From Micromussa lordhowensis (taxonomy: Eukaryota; Cnidaria; Anthozoa; Scleractinia; Lobophylliidae), in NCBI GenBank assembly GCA_964020085.1, contig OZ026607.1, positions 21,706,106-21,770,105 of the forward strand: a DNA stretch of 64,000 nucleotides. The letters are read 5' to 3'. The first letter of the stretch is position 1. The number at the start of each line of letters is the position of its first letter. The translations under genes and the position numbers were made by a program. The notes beneath the pieces were generated by a model. That model had not been told where the DNA came from. It did not search any database and worked only from the letters and a program-made list of their open reading frames with translations. This document shows, piece after piece, positions 28,401-40,400 of this stretch.

Positions 28401-31400
28401 AAGGAGCAAATCCCCAAAGATATTAACACAGTATGCCGCCATTTTAGCCTGTTGTTTAGGACTGAAAAAAAGTATCATGAGTTACTTTCAGTTCAATAAG
28501 AAAAAACAAGCAAGTTCTGATTAACCTAGCTTGAATCAACATTTTGACCACAGTGAAAAACTCATTAACAGCTCCCAAAAGTTCATTAGCCAACTGTCCA
28601 CTGACAGATGGCCAAACATTTTCTCAAGTCAGCAATTCAACTTATTTTATAATTCTATGCATTTTTCTTCTTTTTAACTGGCTGAGAGCCAACTTCGTGA
28701 CCTGCTAAACACTACCTACAAGTAAAGGTTTACCAATGCATAATACCATCTAAATGAGTTTTGCTGTAAATTATATGCTGCTCATGTGTAACTGTAACCG
28801 CACACCTGTGATTTACATATGAAAACAAACTTGGTGGTCAAATGGTAATTAAAAACAATTGAACTCTGTTATTTGCAAAATATCATCATCATAGAAGGTC
28901 TCTTAACCTGCAGTGATTCTCAAATGAAAGGATTATGGGATATTCTGATGTCTTGAAAGCACAGTCTGCAATGGCTTCTATGACATCCTGTTACAAAACA
29001 AATTTAATAATAAACTGAGCTGTGTGAACATTGAAGGATTATACTGTGTGATTCCTGATTGAAATCAGGATTACAAAGTGTTTAGTTACAACTTTACGTA
29101 GGATCTTATACCAAGGACCTCACAACTGTACATAGAATCCCTTACAATCCTTATTACAGGGCTTCTGACAGGATGCGGTGGTGCAGATCTGCATGATGAG
29201 TAGCACAATTACCATACCCATTTCTGTAACATGCCCGAAAATATTTGAAACTTGCTATTTTGGGACAAAATCACTTCTTTAGGTTTATTTGCATTCAAAC
29301 GTACTAGTCATAGTGATTTTTGGAAAAATATTATGTTTAAAATAATTATTCTTTTAACTGAATTTTTGATTTGCTGTAAATTATTGCTGAATTTTTTATT
29401 TACCCATGATCCCTTGTGGGCATTGTCTTCCTACAAATAATCCATTTCTGACCATTTTTAGTTCACTGATACAAATAAGAAGTAAAAAAAAATGAAACGT
29501 TTTGACCCTAAAACAGAGTTTTTGTACTACATGAAGGCTAGTATTTCCTCTGGCACTCTAAACACTGATTTTCTTTTTCCCATTTTCTTTCTAAAAGGAA
29601 AGTGCCCTGTCTTAAATGAAGAAATACCTGTCAACAAATACTAGATCAAGTAGATGTCAAAGTTGGTGGGCATGATGTTTAATAAGTTTACTGTATTAAA
29701 TAGCTTAAACTGTGGGTAAGACTTTGAAGTGCTTTTCTTTTCACTGTTGTACAGTACATTGAAAAGGCTTTATTATCAATTTTGTTAACTGTTGAAATTA
29801 CTGCTAAGCGCACTGGAAAGGATATGCGCTGTGTAAATATTTTTATTATTATTTATTTTTTTATTATTATTATTTTATTACTACTTAATCTAGTGTGTTT
29901 TCTGCATAATCAAGGCATTTTTCCACATTTTCCATCCCCCAAAAATGTCCGCATAATTTGTTACTTTTTCGTCACCCCGTCAGATACATATAGTTACATG
30001 AAGGACACGGTACCCTGAATGAAATTTCAGTGCAAAGCGTCATGCCATGCGTGATAACTGGTTCTTGGTCTTCAGTTCTTCCATCCCAGCAATCTAGTTC
30101 TATACAGCGGCAACCAGCCAGCAATGCTTGTCTGTACATTTCAACTGAGGATTTTCCCGTTAACTGGTGACCTAATGAAAGATATCATTTAATTTCAGTG
30201 ACATAAACAATAAAATAACTTTTAGTTACCCTTGGTTACAGGGGCCAATTGGTCAAATTTCAGAAGAAGCATAAGAAGTATAACTGATAAAAGTTCCATT
30301 GAGGCCTCATACTACAGTAAAACTACTGTAAAAATGATGTTAAAAATCCAAGCTTTTGCCAATCATTTGTGATAATGCCGTAGATCGGCGAAAGCTTGGA
30401 TTTTTAACGTCAATTTTACAGTGGTATGAGTCCTCAATCAAACTTTTATCAGTTTTATTTAAAATGCTGCTGAAGGACAACATGATAACAATCATAAGGA
30501 GTATAAAGAGAATGTTAGTTTCTATAACCCCAATGCACTGATCCCAGATCCCTGTCCCAGTATTACAAATAATAAAATTACTTCATGCTTTTAGCTGGGC
30601 ATCTATCGAGTCAAGGATACACTTGGGAGTTTGCAGAGCACTGACAAAAGTAAGTGAACCCACCACACTTCTTTCAAAAGGATGTGAAGACTCGTGTATA
30701 AGCCGCACTTGTGTATAAGCCGCACCCCCAACTTTCAAGCATGATTTCGGAAAAAAAAGAACACTCTTGTAAAAAAGAACTGTTCGTTTGTTTGCAGATG
30801 TTAACAATAAGCTTGATGAAATCTAATGTTGTGTATTTGCAGCGACATTAATAAGTTAATCAACTTTGAAAATACCTTTTAAAAGCTTCTTTTTAATCAA
30901 TTTCCCTATTCTCTGTGACATCTTTATTGCTAAAGCCCACACAGTTGAAAGAAAACAATAGAATTTGAAGGGAAAGAGAACAATGCAAAACATACAATTT
31001 GTGACCCCTACAAGCCAGTTTACTCCCTCTGACAGCAATGGTCTCGTACAAAAGCCGCATCCGTGATTTTTGCCCAAAGACTTAATCAAAAAGGTGCGGC
31101 TTGTACACAAGTCTTTACGGTATATGTTTGAGATGAAATAATCCCTTTTACCTGTATCAGCTATCACAAACATATACTCCTAACCTGCCATCAACTAGAT
31201 TGTTTTTAAATTAAAAAAATACCGAGATATCTTACCTGTTAGATATGTGTTGTGTGATGAGTTGATAAAATAATGTGATAAGGGTTTGGACATATCTTGA
31301 TAAAGAGACAGACGATCATGGTTGACAATACAATTGTCTTCACTCATAAGATATCTGGTGAGACCTTGAACCGAAAAATGCCCTGAAAAACAATACATTT

Positions 31401-34400
31401 GAGTTAGATCAGAAAATTATTTATGCCAATGAAAATGATCATCAGACAATTTTACCTTTGAGTGTGATAACAAATTAACTGCATGTAACTTTAATTTCTT
31501 GTGCAGTGTGATAGCCTTCATGAAGATAATATAAAAATGTAGACTTGTCTAACAATTAGTTTGACTCCCCAATCAAGGCCACTTAGGGTGGTTCCTCATA
31601 AATATAAGTTGCCAGACAATATTTTGTAAGCTTTCTCTGAACGTTCCCTACCAAGCACTGCAAAAGTATCGGTCATCATGCTCGCTAAAGAGATCTGACC
31701 CATTTGTGCCTAACACCCCATTTATGCCTAATCAGGTGTATTATTTCATCCATTCGCAGTACATTTTTCAGTACATGGAAGCAATGGTTATTAACCATTG
31801 CAATACTTGAAAAAATCTTGATAGGTAGGAAGTCTTGGGCACATGGACCAATTTAATATATAATTATGGAAAAAATTACACAATTCTAAATGACATTGAC
31901 TCAGAACGTTCCTCAAATCATTGTTTTTGAGTTCATAATTCACATCCTTGGGTAATGGTTTTGTGCACTTTATTAGCTATACCTTTTTCCCCTCCCAGCA
32001 ATTTTTTTATTTTTATTTTTTCAACTTAAAGAGGACAATAAATTTGTACACCAAAACTATGCAATAAAAAGAGAAAACATGCATTTATTTCGCTGTCAAA
32101 TTTAGTTTGTGGGAAATCTGGTGTTGTGCATGCACTCATGTGTGCACACTGATGATGTAAAACTCATACGCAGTAGGAATGCGCAATGCAATACTGAGGA
32201 ATTACGTTTAAGCAAATTCTTTGCAAATTGACCACTGGCATTCTAAAAGTTTTCAAATAGTTACTTATGAAAATGACCACAAATCTTTCTTTTGTAATGT
32301 GCAGCTTGATTACATGGATAATTTGTTGGTAAACTATGGTTAACCTCTACGAATTAATTTTTTTCAATAAATCTGTAGAAAATTTTGTCAGGTGGCCTTG
32401 GTTATAGTAGTCGAACTGCAATTTTGTTGCTATGCAATTACAGGCAATCTTACCCTTCTTTGCAAAATCTCTGTTTGGCTCGTATTTGTCAATAATAGCT
32501 TGAGCCTTTTCACTTGTGCAGTAGGGGAAGAGGATTTCATTAAGTCGTGGATCTCTCTGCTCATTGTTGAGAAACTCCACCAGTTGATCCACTGTAAGAT
32601 AAGGTTTCTTTTTTGCACCACTAAGAAATAAATGAACACCCAAACAAAATAGTTTAGGACATGAAGACATGATTGATCATCACAGTTATAAAGTCACACA
32701 ATTTATGCAGATGTTAGATTAAAGCCAGAAAAAAAATTCTTCAACCCATGACCCCTGAATAACTGTGATGATCAATCATGTCTTCATATCTTTCTCTACA
32801 GTTCAAATATGATCTTTTATATTCAGTTGTATCTTCACCATCTACAGGTATATTACGGACTCACATGACCAACTCCCAGATGGCTAGATAGCTCAGTTGG
32901 TAGAGCAATGCACCAGTATTGCACAGGTCATGGGTCAAATCCCGTTCAAGCCTGAATTTTTTTGAGGCTTTAACAACAAGATCAGCAATATCAGAATGTG
33001 GGAAAAAACACATGAGATCCCAGCAGAATGGAAAATGGGAAGAAAGAGACAGGGATGGATAGGGCACATGCTGAGGAAGCCAGTGGCTAGTACCATGGGA
33101 GGCAGGCCAAGAAGCACCTGGTGCCGAGACCTCCTGGCAGACAACAAGAGGTTGAGTATCACCTGGAACCAATTAGAAGCAAAGGCACAGGATATGGGGC
33201 TCTGGAGGTCTCTTGTTGATGGCCTATACCCCGGGAGGGGTGATAGACTTAAGTACATTTAATTTAACAACTGCTTAAAAACGTTGTGTGTATAACTACA
33301 ATGATCAATCATGTCTTCATTTTTTTCTGCACAGTTCAGATACATGATTTTTCATATAGTTATTCACTTGAAAAATAGTTTAGGATATAGCACTGCGAGC
33401 ACTGAGGTCAAAGAGCTCACACTGTTGGAGATGATCTTCAGGAGTCTCCAAAACAGGAAGGGACAAGGGTGTAGCAATAACTGTCACTTCTGTCTGGATA
33501 AATTGCTAGTTCATCAGAGGTAACCACTCAGTTTTCTTGGCAGTTTCACCCTTACACTAGCTAACAGAGAGACTTCCAATAGATGATCAATGTATTCCCC
33601 AGGAACATATTAATTAACAACAAACTAGTCAGCCAAATCAAACCCAGCTGTTCAATGGAGGGTCTTACACTAAGAATCAATTCAATAGATCTCCCCTGTT
33701 AGCACAAACTAGTACATGTATTACCATAGTAAGAATTTGATTTACGACCCTGCCCCAGGTGCTAATTGACTTTTGGTAGCTTAAGGGAGGGAGCTTATTG
33801 AAGAGTAGGAGCTTATTTCTTTTTGAGTATATCAATCTCAGTATGATACAATACTTAAATGTAAGACAACAGTTACTTTAACACAAGAACTGCGTTATAA
33901 AACGTTCCGATTCTTCTGACTCTGATTCCGTAGAGCTTGTGACTCCACTCACTTATGACACCGATTTTCAATTTTCACCACGTCATAAGTGCTTTTTCCA
34001 CTCCGATTAGTAGGAAGAATCAGAATGTTTCATTTCTTCCGATCCCATTTACGAGTCCATCGCTTACGATCTCGTGAAAACTAGATTGGAGTCGAAAGCA
34101 GGAGTGGAAGAACCAAGCAATCACATGGCCCGAAATCGAGCACTGTGACTTCTGCTTCTGCTTCCGACTACGACAAGGTAGTTTTATGAGGTCGTAAATG
34201 ATGGAGTCACAAGCAGAAGCGGTGTTCTGCTTCCAATTCCATCAGTTTGATTTTCACTAGATTGTATCACAATGTTTTTGATTCAGACTCCAACTCTGAC
34301 TCTGTCGCCAGTGAAAAGCAGCCTTAATAATGCATTAATTAAAAATACTTTTAACTAAAGATAACTTACATTTCAGCAAATATTGTGTCAATATCTTTTC

Positions 34401-37400
34401 TGTCACACAGTCTGTTGTAGAAGCCCCAAAACTCTTCAAAACTAAATTTATCTGGGGCAATACTATCTTTCTGAAAGAAAAATTTTTTAAAAACATTGCT
34501 CACCAATGGGCTGTAGCAGCAAGTGGAGTTATTGGGAATCTTACATGAGGAAACATGTTAAGCAAACAAAATTAACTTCAATATTTTACTTACTAAGAAA
34601 TTTGTGGGGAAAAGATGAGAAAAATGCGGCAACTGGCCAGCTATTGTTAATTTTGCCAAAAAAAGTCAAAAGTGGCAGACAGTGTGGTGCAACAGTGTGG
34701 TTACCATGGAAATTTCTGGGTAGTAGTGATCACTTTCTAAGTTCTCATAGTCATTGTGTTCGGCTTAGCAAGCATGCATATTGTAAGGAGAAGCAAGATT
34801 ATGATCAGTGTACTCACCTTTCCATGTGGCAGGCCGACAGACTGGAGAGCATCAAGCACTCGTCTTTTGTCTTCTTTGCTCGAACTCACGTCTTTAAGAA
34901 TACTAATGAATTAAAATGAAAGATACTATTACATGTGTTCTTAATGTATGAACCAGCAGCTTTGCAAAGATGAATGGCACTTATCTCATTTCCAAACATC
35001 ACAAAACTCATCAAAAATATCTACTTTCCGTCATCTTTTCAACTCTCTTCCCAGCCAATGTTTGGAAATGTGGTCAAACGTATCCTTTTATAAATCTTAC
35101 CAAGGTCATTCCTTTAACTGAAAGGCTTAGCTTCTTACCTGAACACACTATACATTGAATATTAGCATTATTCAACTTACTTCTTTACTGGAATTTTTCC
35201 GTCAGTACTTGTTTGGACACATACTTTTGTATGGCTGGAAAATAATTAAATAAAGTCAATATTAAGTTTTAAAGTGACTTTTTACATGTCAGTATTTATT
35301 TATTTAATATTCCTTTATTTATAGGACTCACTGCTTTTCGAGGAAAGCCATAGGCGATGCGTTAATAGCCAAGAGGTTATGTGTCAAACGCATTAATGCA
35401 TCTGTCCATTCACGCGCAATACTGACCGAGCCAGACACAAAGTTCACATAATCAATGTCGACCATGCTTGAGCCATGCACAATCGTTATTGTCTTATCTT
35501 GAAGTAAATCATCATCTGATCCTATTCTTAATGAATCCCGTAACCGTTGCTCCTGTGAAGACAAAAGTAGCACAAAAAATTAAGAAAATATAGCCAGGAC
35601 AGAATTGATTGATAAGATCTCTGTAAATGAGGGTCACTTTCCATTTGATTAAAAATTCCAGTGGAATGGAACAGCATTTTGCGGAATTTCTGGAAAAAAA
35701 GGACAACCTTCTGAGGCATACCAAAATTTTTGGAAATTTCTTACCAGGAATTTCCATTTCATCGGACTTTCCTCTAGGAATTTCTGGAATTTTCAGTTCA
35801 ATGGTTCTCTTTATAGAAATTCAATACTTCCAGATTTTCTGTACACTCTTTCAGGAAATTTCCATACGGTTTATGGAATGTTGGTCGAGAATATTTTGTT
35901 AAATGGGAAGCACCCAATTAGGAAACTACGTTGCAGAAATGCTCTTTCCCTAACTGTTCCTATTTCTGCATTGTTCATAAATAAAGTTCAGAAAAATTTG
36001 TCTTTGTGAACATTCTCGCATGTGCATGCCAACAGGGAGCCACGAATAATTATAATGACTAGGGAAGAGTATTTCAACAACATCATTTCTGCATCAATGT
36101 TCATCATAGTTGACTGGACATTTGCAATAAAATAACTGTGTAACATGTCACACCGTAGGAGATTTTGTTCCTCCGACGCCAAAATACACCCCACACTTAT
36201 TTTTAAAATTTTATGGTGATACTATATATTTTTCCATTAAATGCCACATCACAAATAATTGCTGGGTCTCTGGAAAGTTGTTAATAAACTCCTCATCATT
36301 TATTGGAGGTACAGCTGTACGTGTATAATAAGCTTTAGGCGTAAATGGCAAGATATATTGCTGTCAAAAAAAATATCAAATAATAACTGTTGTTCAGTAA
36401 ACCCTGAGTTCCATAAAAAAGAAACAACTTACAACAACAAGGTCCACTTAACAACACGTCTAAGCTAAACACTGACAGCATACAATCAAGAAAGTACATG
36501 TACATGTACATGTATGGTACCAAAAAATAAATCAGAGTGGCTGTGAACCACTGAACTCGGATAATAATTTATGAAAGGCTGGGATTGGAGTTTTTGTATT
36601 AATTAATACATAACATAAGTCCATTCATAGCTTATGTCTAAACGTAGGCAAAATTACATTGAGTTGTACAGTCTCCTGGTACTCCAGCTCCATTGAGTTT
36701 GTGGCGAATGACGCCTTTGTCAAACATCTAAACACATCCACAAATGAGAAACATTTGCAGGAAAACAGCAATTTATGTCCACTCAGCAACCACTAATTTG
36801 AAGGATAAACTGGAACCAACCATCGACTTGTACAACTCTTGCCTGACTCTTTTTACTTGAGCCTGCTGTTCTAACAACTCAGTGTTTCTGCAGTAAATGG
36901 TCGCCCAAAACACTATGAGGCTATGAGTTCAAATCCTACACTTTTCATTTCAGTACTGGATATGTTTATATACAAATAAAATAACGATTACTGCCTTTCC
37001 TATGCTCAAAAAAATATTATAAAAAAACATTTACCAAAACACAGTTTACCAAAACATGGAGCTTTAACTCATTTGAGAATTTGTCCAGCACATTGATCGA
37101 TTTCAAACTCAAAATCTGCTAGCCTTATTTGAGCCCTAAGGTGTCACTAGTGTCAGATAGGATTGCAAAGGAAAAACGATGAAGACTATCCCTTCCAATT
37201 GAATCAAGGAGTATTAACCTGTCCCTTACAGTGTATAAGCTTAAAAGCGGCTTGTGTCCTAGTGTTACGTTCAGGTCAATCATACAGGGCACTAAATATT
37301 CAGCTTCCATTGAACAGCATTTAATTAGTTTAATGGTGAGAACTTCAAGCTAAAAAACATATGCTATCGACTGGGCAGAAACGATCCACAAATAGGAAAC

Positions 37401-40400
37401 ATTGCCTCAGAAACAAATCACTTCATGAATAAATATTTTATGACTTGGGCACAAGCAACTGCCAACGCTTTATATACTGGTCAGTGGATGAAGAAAAAGT
37501 TAACAGGAATCAAAGGAAGGACGGAAGGAGTGCTGTGTTCCATCCATACCTATTTCTCGGATTAATGACTACGTCATTATCCGAGTTAAAAAGGTAATTA
37601 ATAAGCAAGCAGTGAAATAAAGTGTAGTGACTGGATGGCTGTACCAGCTTTGTACATGTATGTCAAATCAGGTGTGGACAAGGGAATTAATATTAAGTAT
37701 GTGAAAACAAAGAGTTTTAAATGATCCTGCTGTATATATAGCTGGAGCTTGGTTGAAAGTAACGCGCATTCTCATTGGTTGATTTATAGTCACATGGAAA
37801 AGACATATTAAGTTTTCAATATCTTTTAATTAATTAATTCATATTGTTTTCAATTTTTAAGCTGCAGGTGCTGTCAGGACGATTAATTAAAAACTTTTGC
37901 TATCTGCGACTGAATTTATTTATAATAAGTCCTTATCTGGGAATTTCGCATAGCCACATCCATGCACATTACATAAAACACATATCACATAATCCTCCTT
38001 GGTTTTAGTTTGCTTCTAAGGCTAGAAGAATTTGAAAGCAGTCCACACAAACACTTTCAGACATCATTTTTGTCTTGATGTATCCTAGGGGTTACTATTC
38101 GTGTGTTATTACTTCACAAAACTCCAGCTATAAAACAAAAACACTTCACTGCCGATTCGTAGGAAAACAGTTAGTTTGGTTTCCCCTCCAATCTCAACGT
38201 TTCTGTTGAAAAACAGATCAAGGTTTTCTCGAAAACAAACATAACAGTTTCCCTTTGGAAAAGTAATTGACCAAGTCGCATAATTTTTATTACAGCTTAC
38301 AACAGAATACTACTAGTCAGACATTTTTCCATAAACAATAAATTGGCAGATAAAGAAATTTAAATTTTAAATTCAATTAGTAAATGCCAGAGGATTCTAC
38401 ACCTAATAAACATTGGCAGTTGGTATACCAGTGACATTTTTGCAGAGGCATTTTAGAAAAATCTAAACAAACCATATAGGCGTGAAATTTTCATTGTGAA
38501 CATGCAAAACAATAAATTGAGTCTGATCAGATGACAATATAAAAGGCATTTCCTGTTTTTTGAGATATTAGAAAAACAATCAGCAAAACACAATATTATG
38601 GTGATATAGCAATATTTGCTAAAGGATGTTGATTTCTGAGTAGATTGTGGAATGTACATTTTGTACCATAGTGTCCTATTTTTGTGTAAAGAAAGTGTTA
38701 TATTGGCTTTCAAGACTCCTTTGTCAATAGATACAAAGAATACAAAACAATTTTTGGCACTTGAGCAAACTAAAACTTGAAAATATATTATCATTTGATA
38801 ATTCTAGGCTACAATAAACATGAATTTCCTGTGCACCAGGTATTTAGCAGCTAAATGGCTTTATTCAAAATAGTGCACCAAAAACGAACTGGACAATGAT
38901 CAGGTTTTATTAAAAGTAAAACATGAAAATGCTCTTAAACATATTTTGAGAAGCTCTTTGTCATGTTAATCTCTTTAAAACTCCTGTAATTTTTCATTTA
39001 GACAGAATTGGTAATATTTCAAGCCTGCGATACTTGTTAAATATTTACCAAAACTTGTTAATAGGAATAACAGTGACATTGTGCAAGATTGCTTGCTATT
39101 AGATTTATATAACACAACATTCTACAGCTTGGCTGGGAAAGTAAGAAATAAGAACACATGAACCATCATAAAGACTCTTCAAAGGAATGCATGCAACAAC
39201 TTATTCAAATAATTATGATGGATAACAGATGGCAATTCTTGTATGCAGTAAAAAAGGGAAGAGTCACTTTAAGAAATTGTTTGGAAGGCTTCAACCGAAA
39301 AAATCAATGTATTAACAAAAATGCTAATCACATTACTCAAAGTACATGACAATGAAATTTCAAATATGAAGATCAGGACTGAAAAGAAAACTAGTAAGAC
39401 AAGTATATACAGCTGTTTCAAGACAGGTTGTACTACAAAAGCGTAAAAGCATAATTATGCAGTAATAAATAACATTGTTATATCAAACGTTTTTATGGGC
39501 AATAGTGGTTTTGGGTGCCTTGATTGGGGCTCAAGGTGTTTCAGCATGATAGAAGAAAATACTACTAAGTACAAACACCTGTATTCATGCTTTAGCCTTC
39601 CTTCTTACTGAAACACTGTGAACCTCACTAAAGCAACGGCAACTGCTTACTACCTATAGTTTACACCAACCAGCATAGTCATGTACACCATTACTCTTCT
39701 ACAGGACAAGTCAAAACCACTGTAGATGTGCCTCAAGCATACAACAGTGTGCATGTATCCCTTTTTATTTTTTAGAGCTAAGTTATTATTTTAGTGAACA
39801 TATTAACAACATAAAATGGTTACAGATAGCTCAAGATCTATCTGGGGATTCAAAGTACTCAGGAAGGAACACGTACAACAAGTGCCTGGTAGGATTAAGG
39901 AAAAAACAATTCAAAGGAAATTTTTTCTCAAAAAAATAAAGTCAAAGAGAACTGTTATAAGCATCTGTAGTTTCTGAATTTGAATCTTACAAGGCCATAA
40001 TCCCATTGAAGAAAATCAAAACTTGAAAATACAATGTCTCCCATTTTCAAACCTTATTTGGTGGAAACCCTGACAATCATCTATCTGTCAAAGTTGTTGA
40101 AAATGGAAACAGTATGGCTACATACCATATGCATGTACAGTGAATGATGTGGAAAAAATAATAATAGAAAAGGCCACTTTGAATTGGAATGGAAGAACAG
40201 GTAGCTTGCTGATATATGGCAGAAACCCCTGGTATCTGTAGTCATGAAAACATTTGTTTTCTTTTAATTGTTTTTTTTTTTTGAAGAAAAGTAATGAGTA
40301 AGTCAGACCTTCAAAATATTATTAATTTCAATCTGCGAATCCCTTTTTCTCTGACACAAAATACAGTAAACAATATATTGATAATCTACATTCTAATTAC

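Noticed and set aside
32881..32955. Functional tRNA gene
   Set aside because: A and B boxes are present, but the acceptor stem pairs poorly, position 33 is not T, and the unit is embedded in a repeat. It is a tRNA-derived repeat.
34506..34919. 137-codon plus-strand ORF
   Set aside because: It lies antisense over PLC-beta exon 6 and its intron. The minus strand holds the real exon with conserved motifs.
36658..36726. Possible minus-strand exon reading [16 protein letters not shown], with AG and GT borders
   Set aside because: It does not match any part of PLC-beta, and exons 3 and 4 already join in phase. Likely chance or an old repeat.
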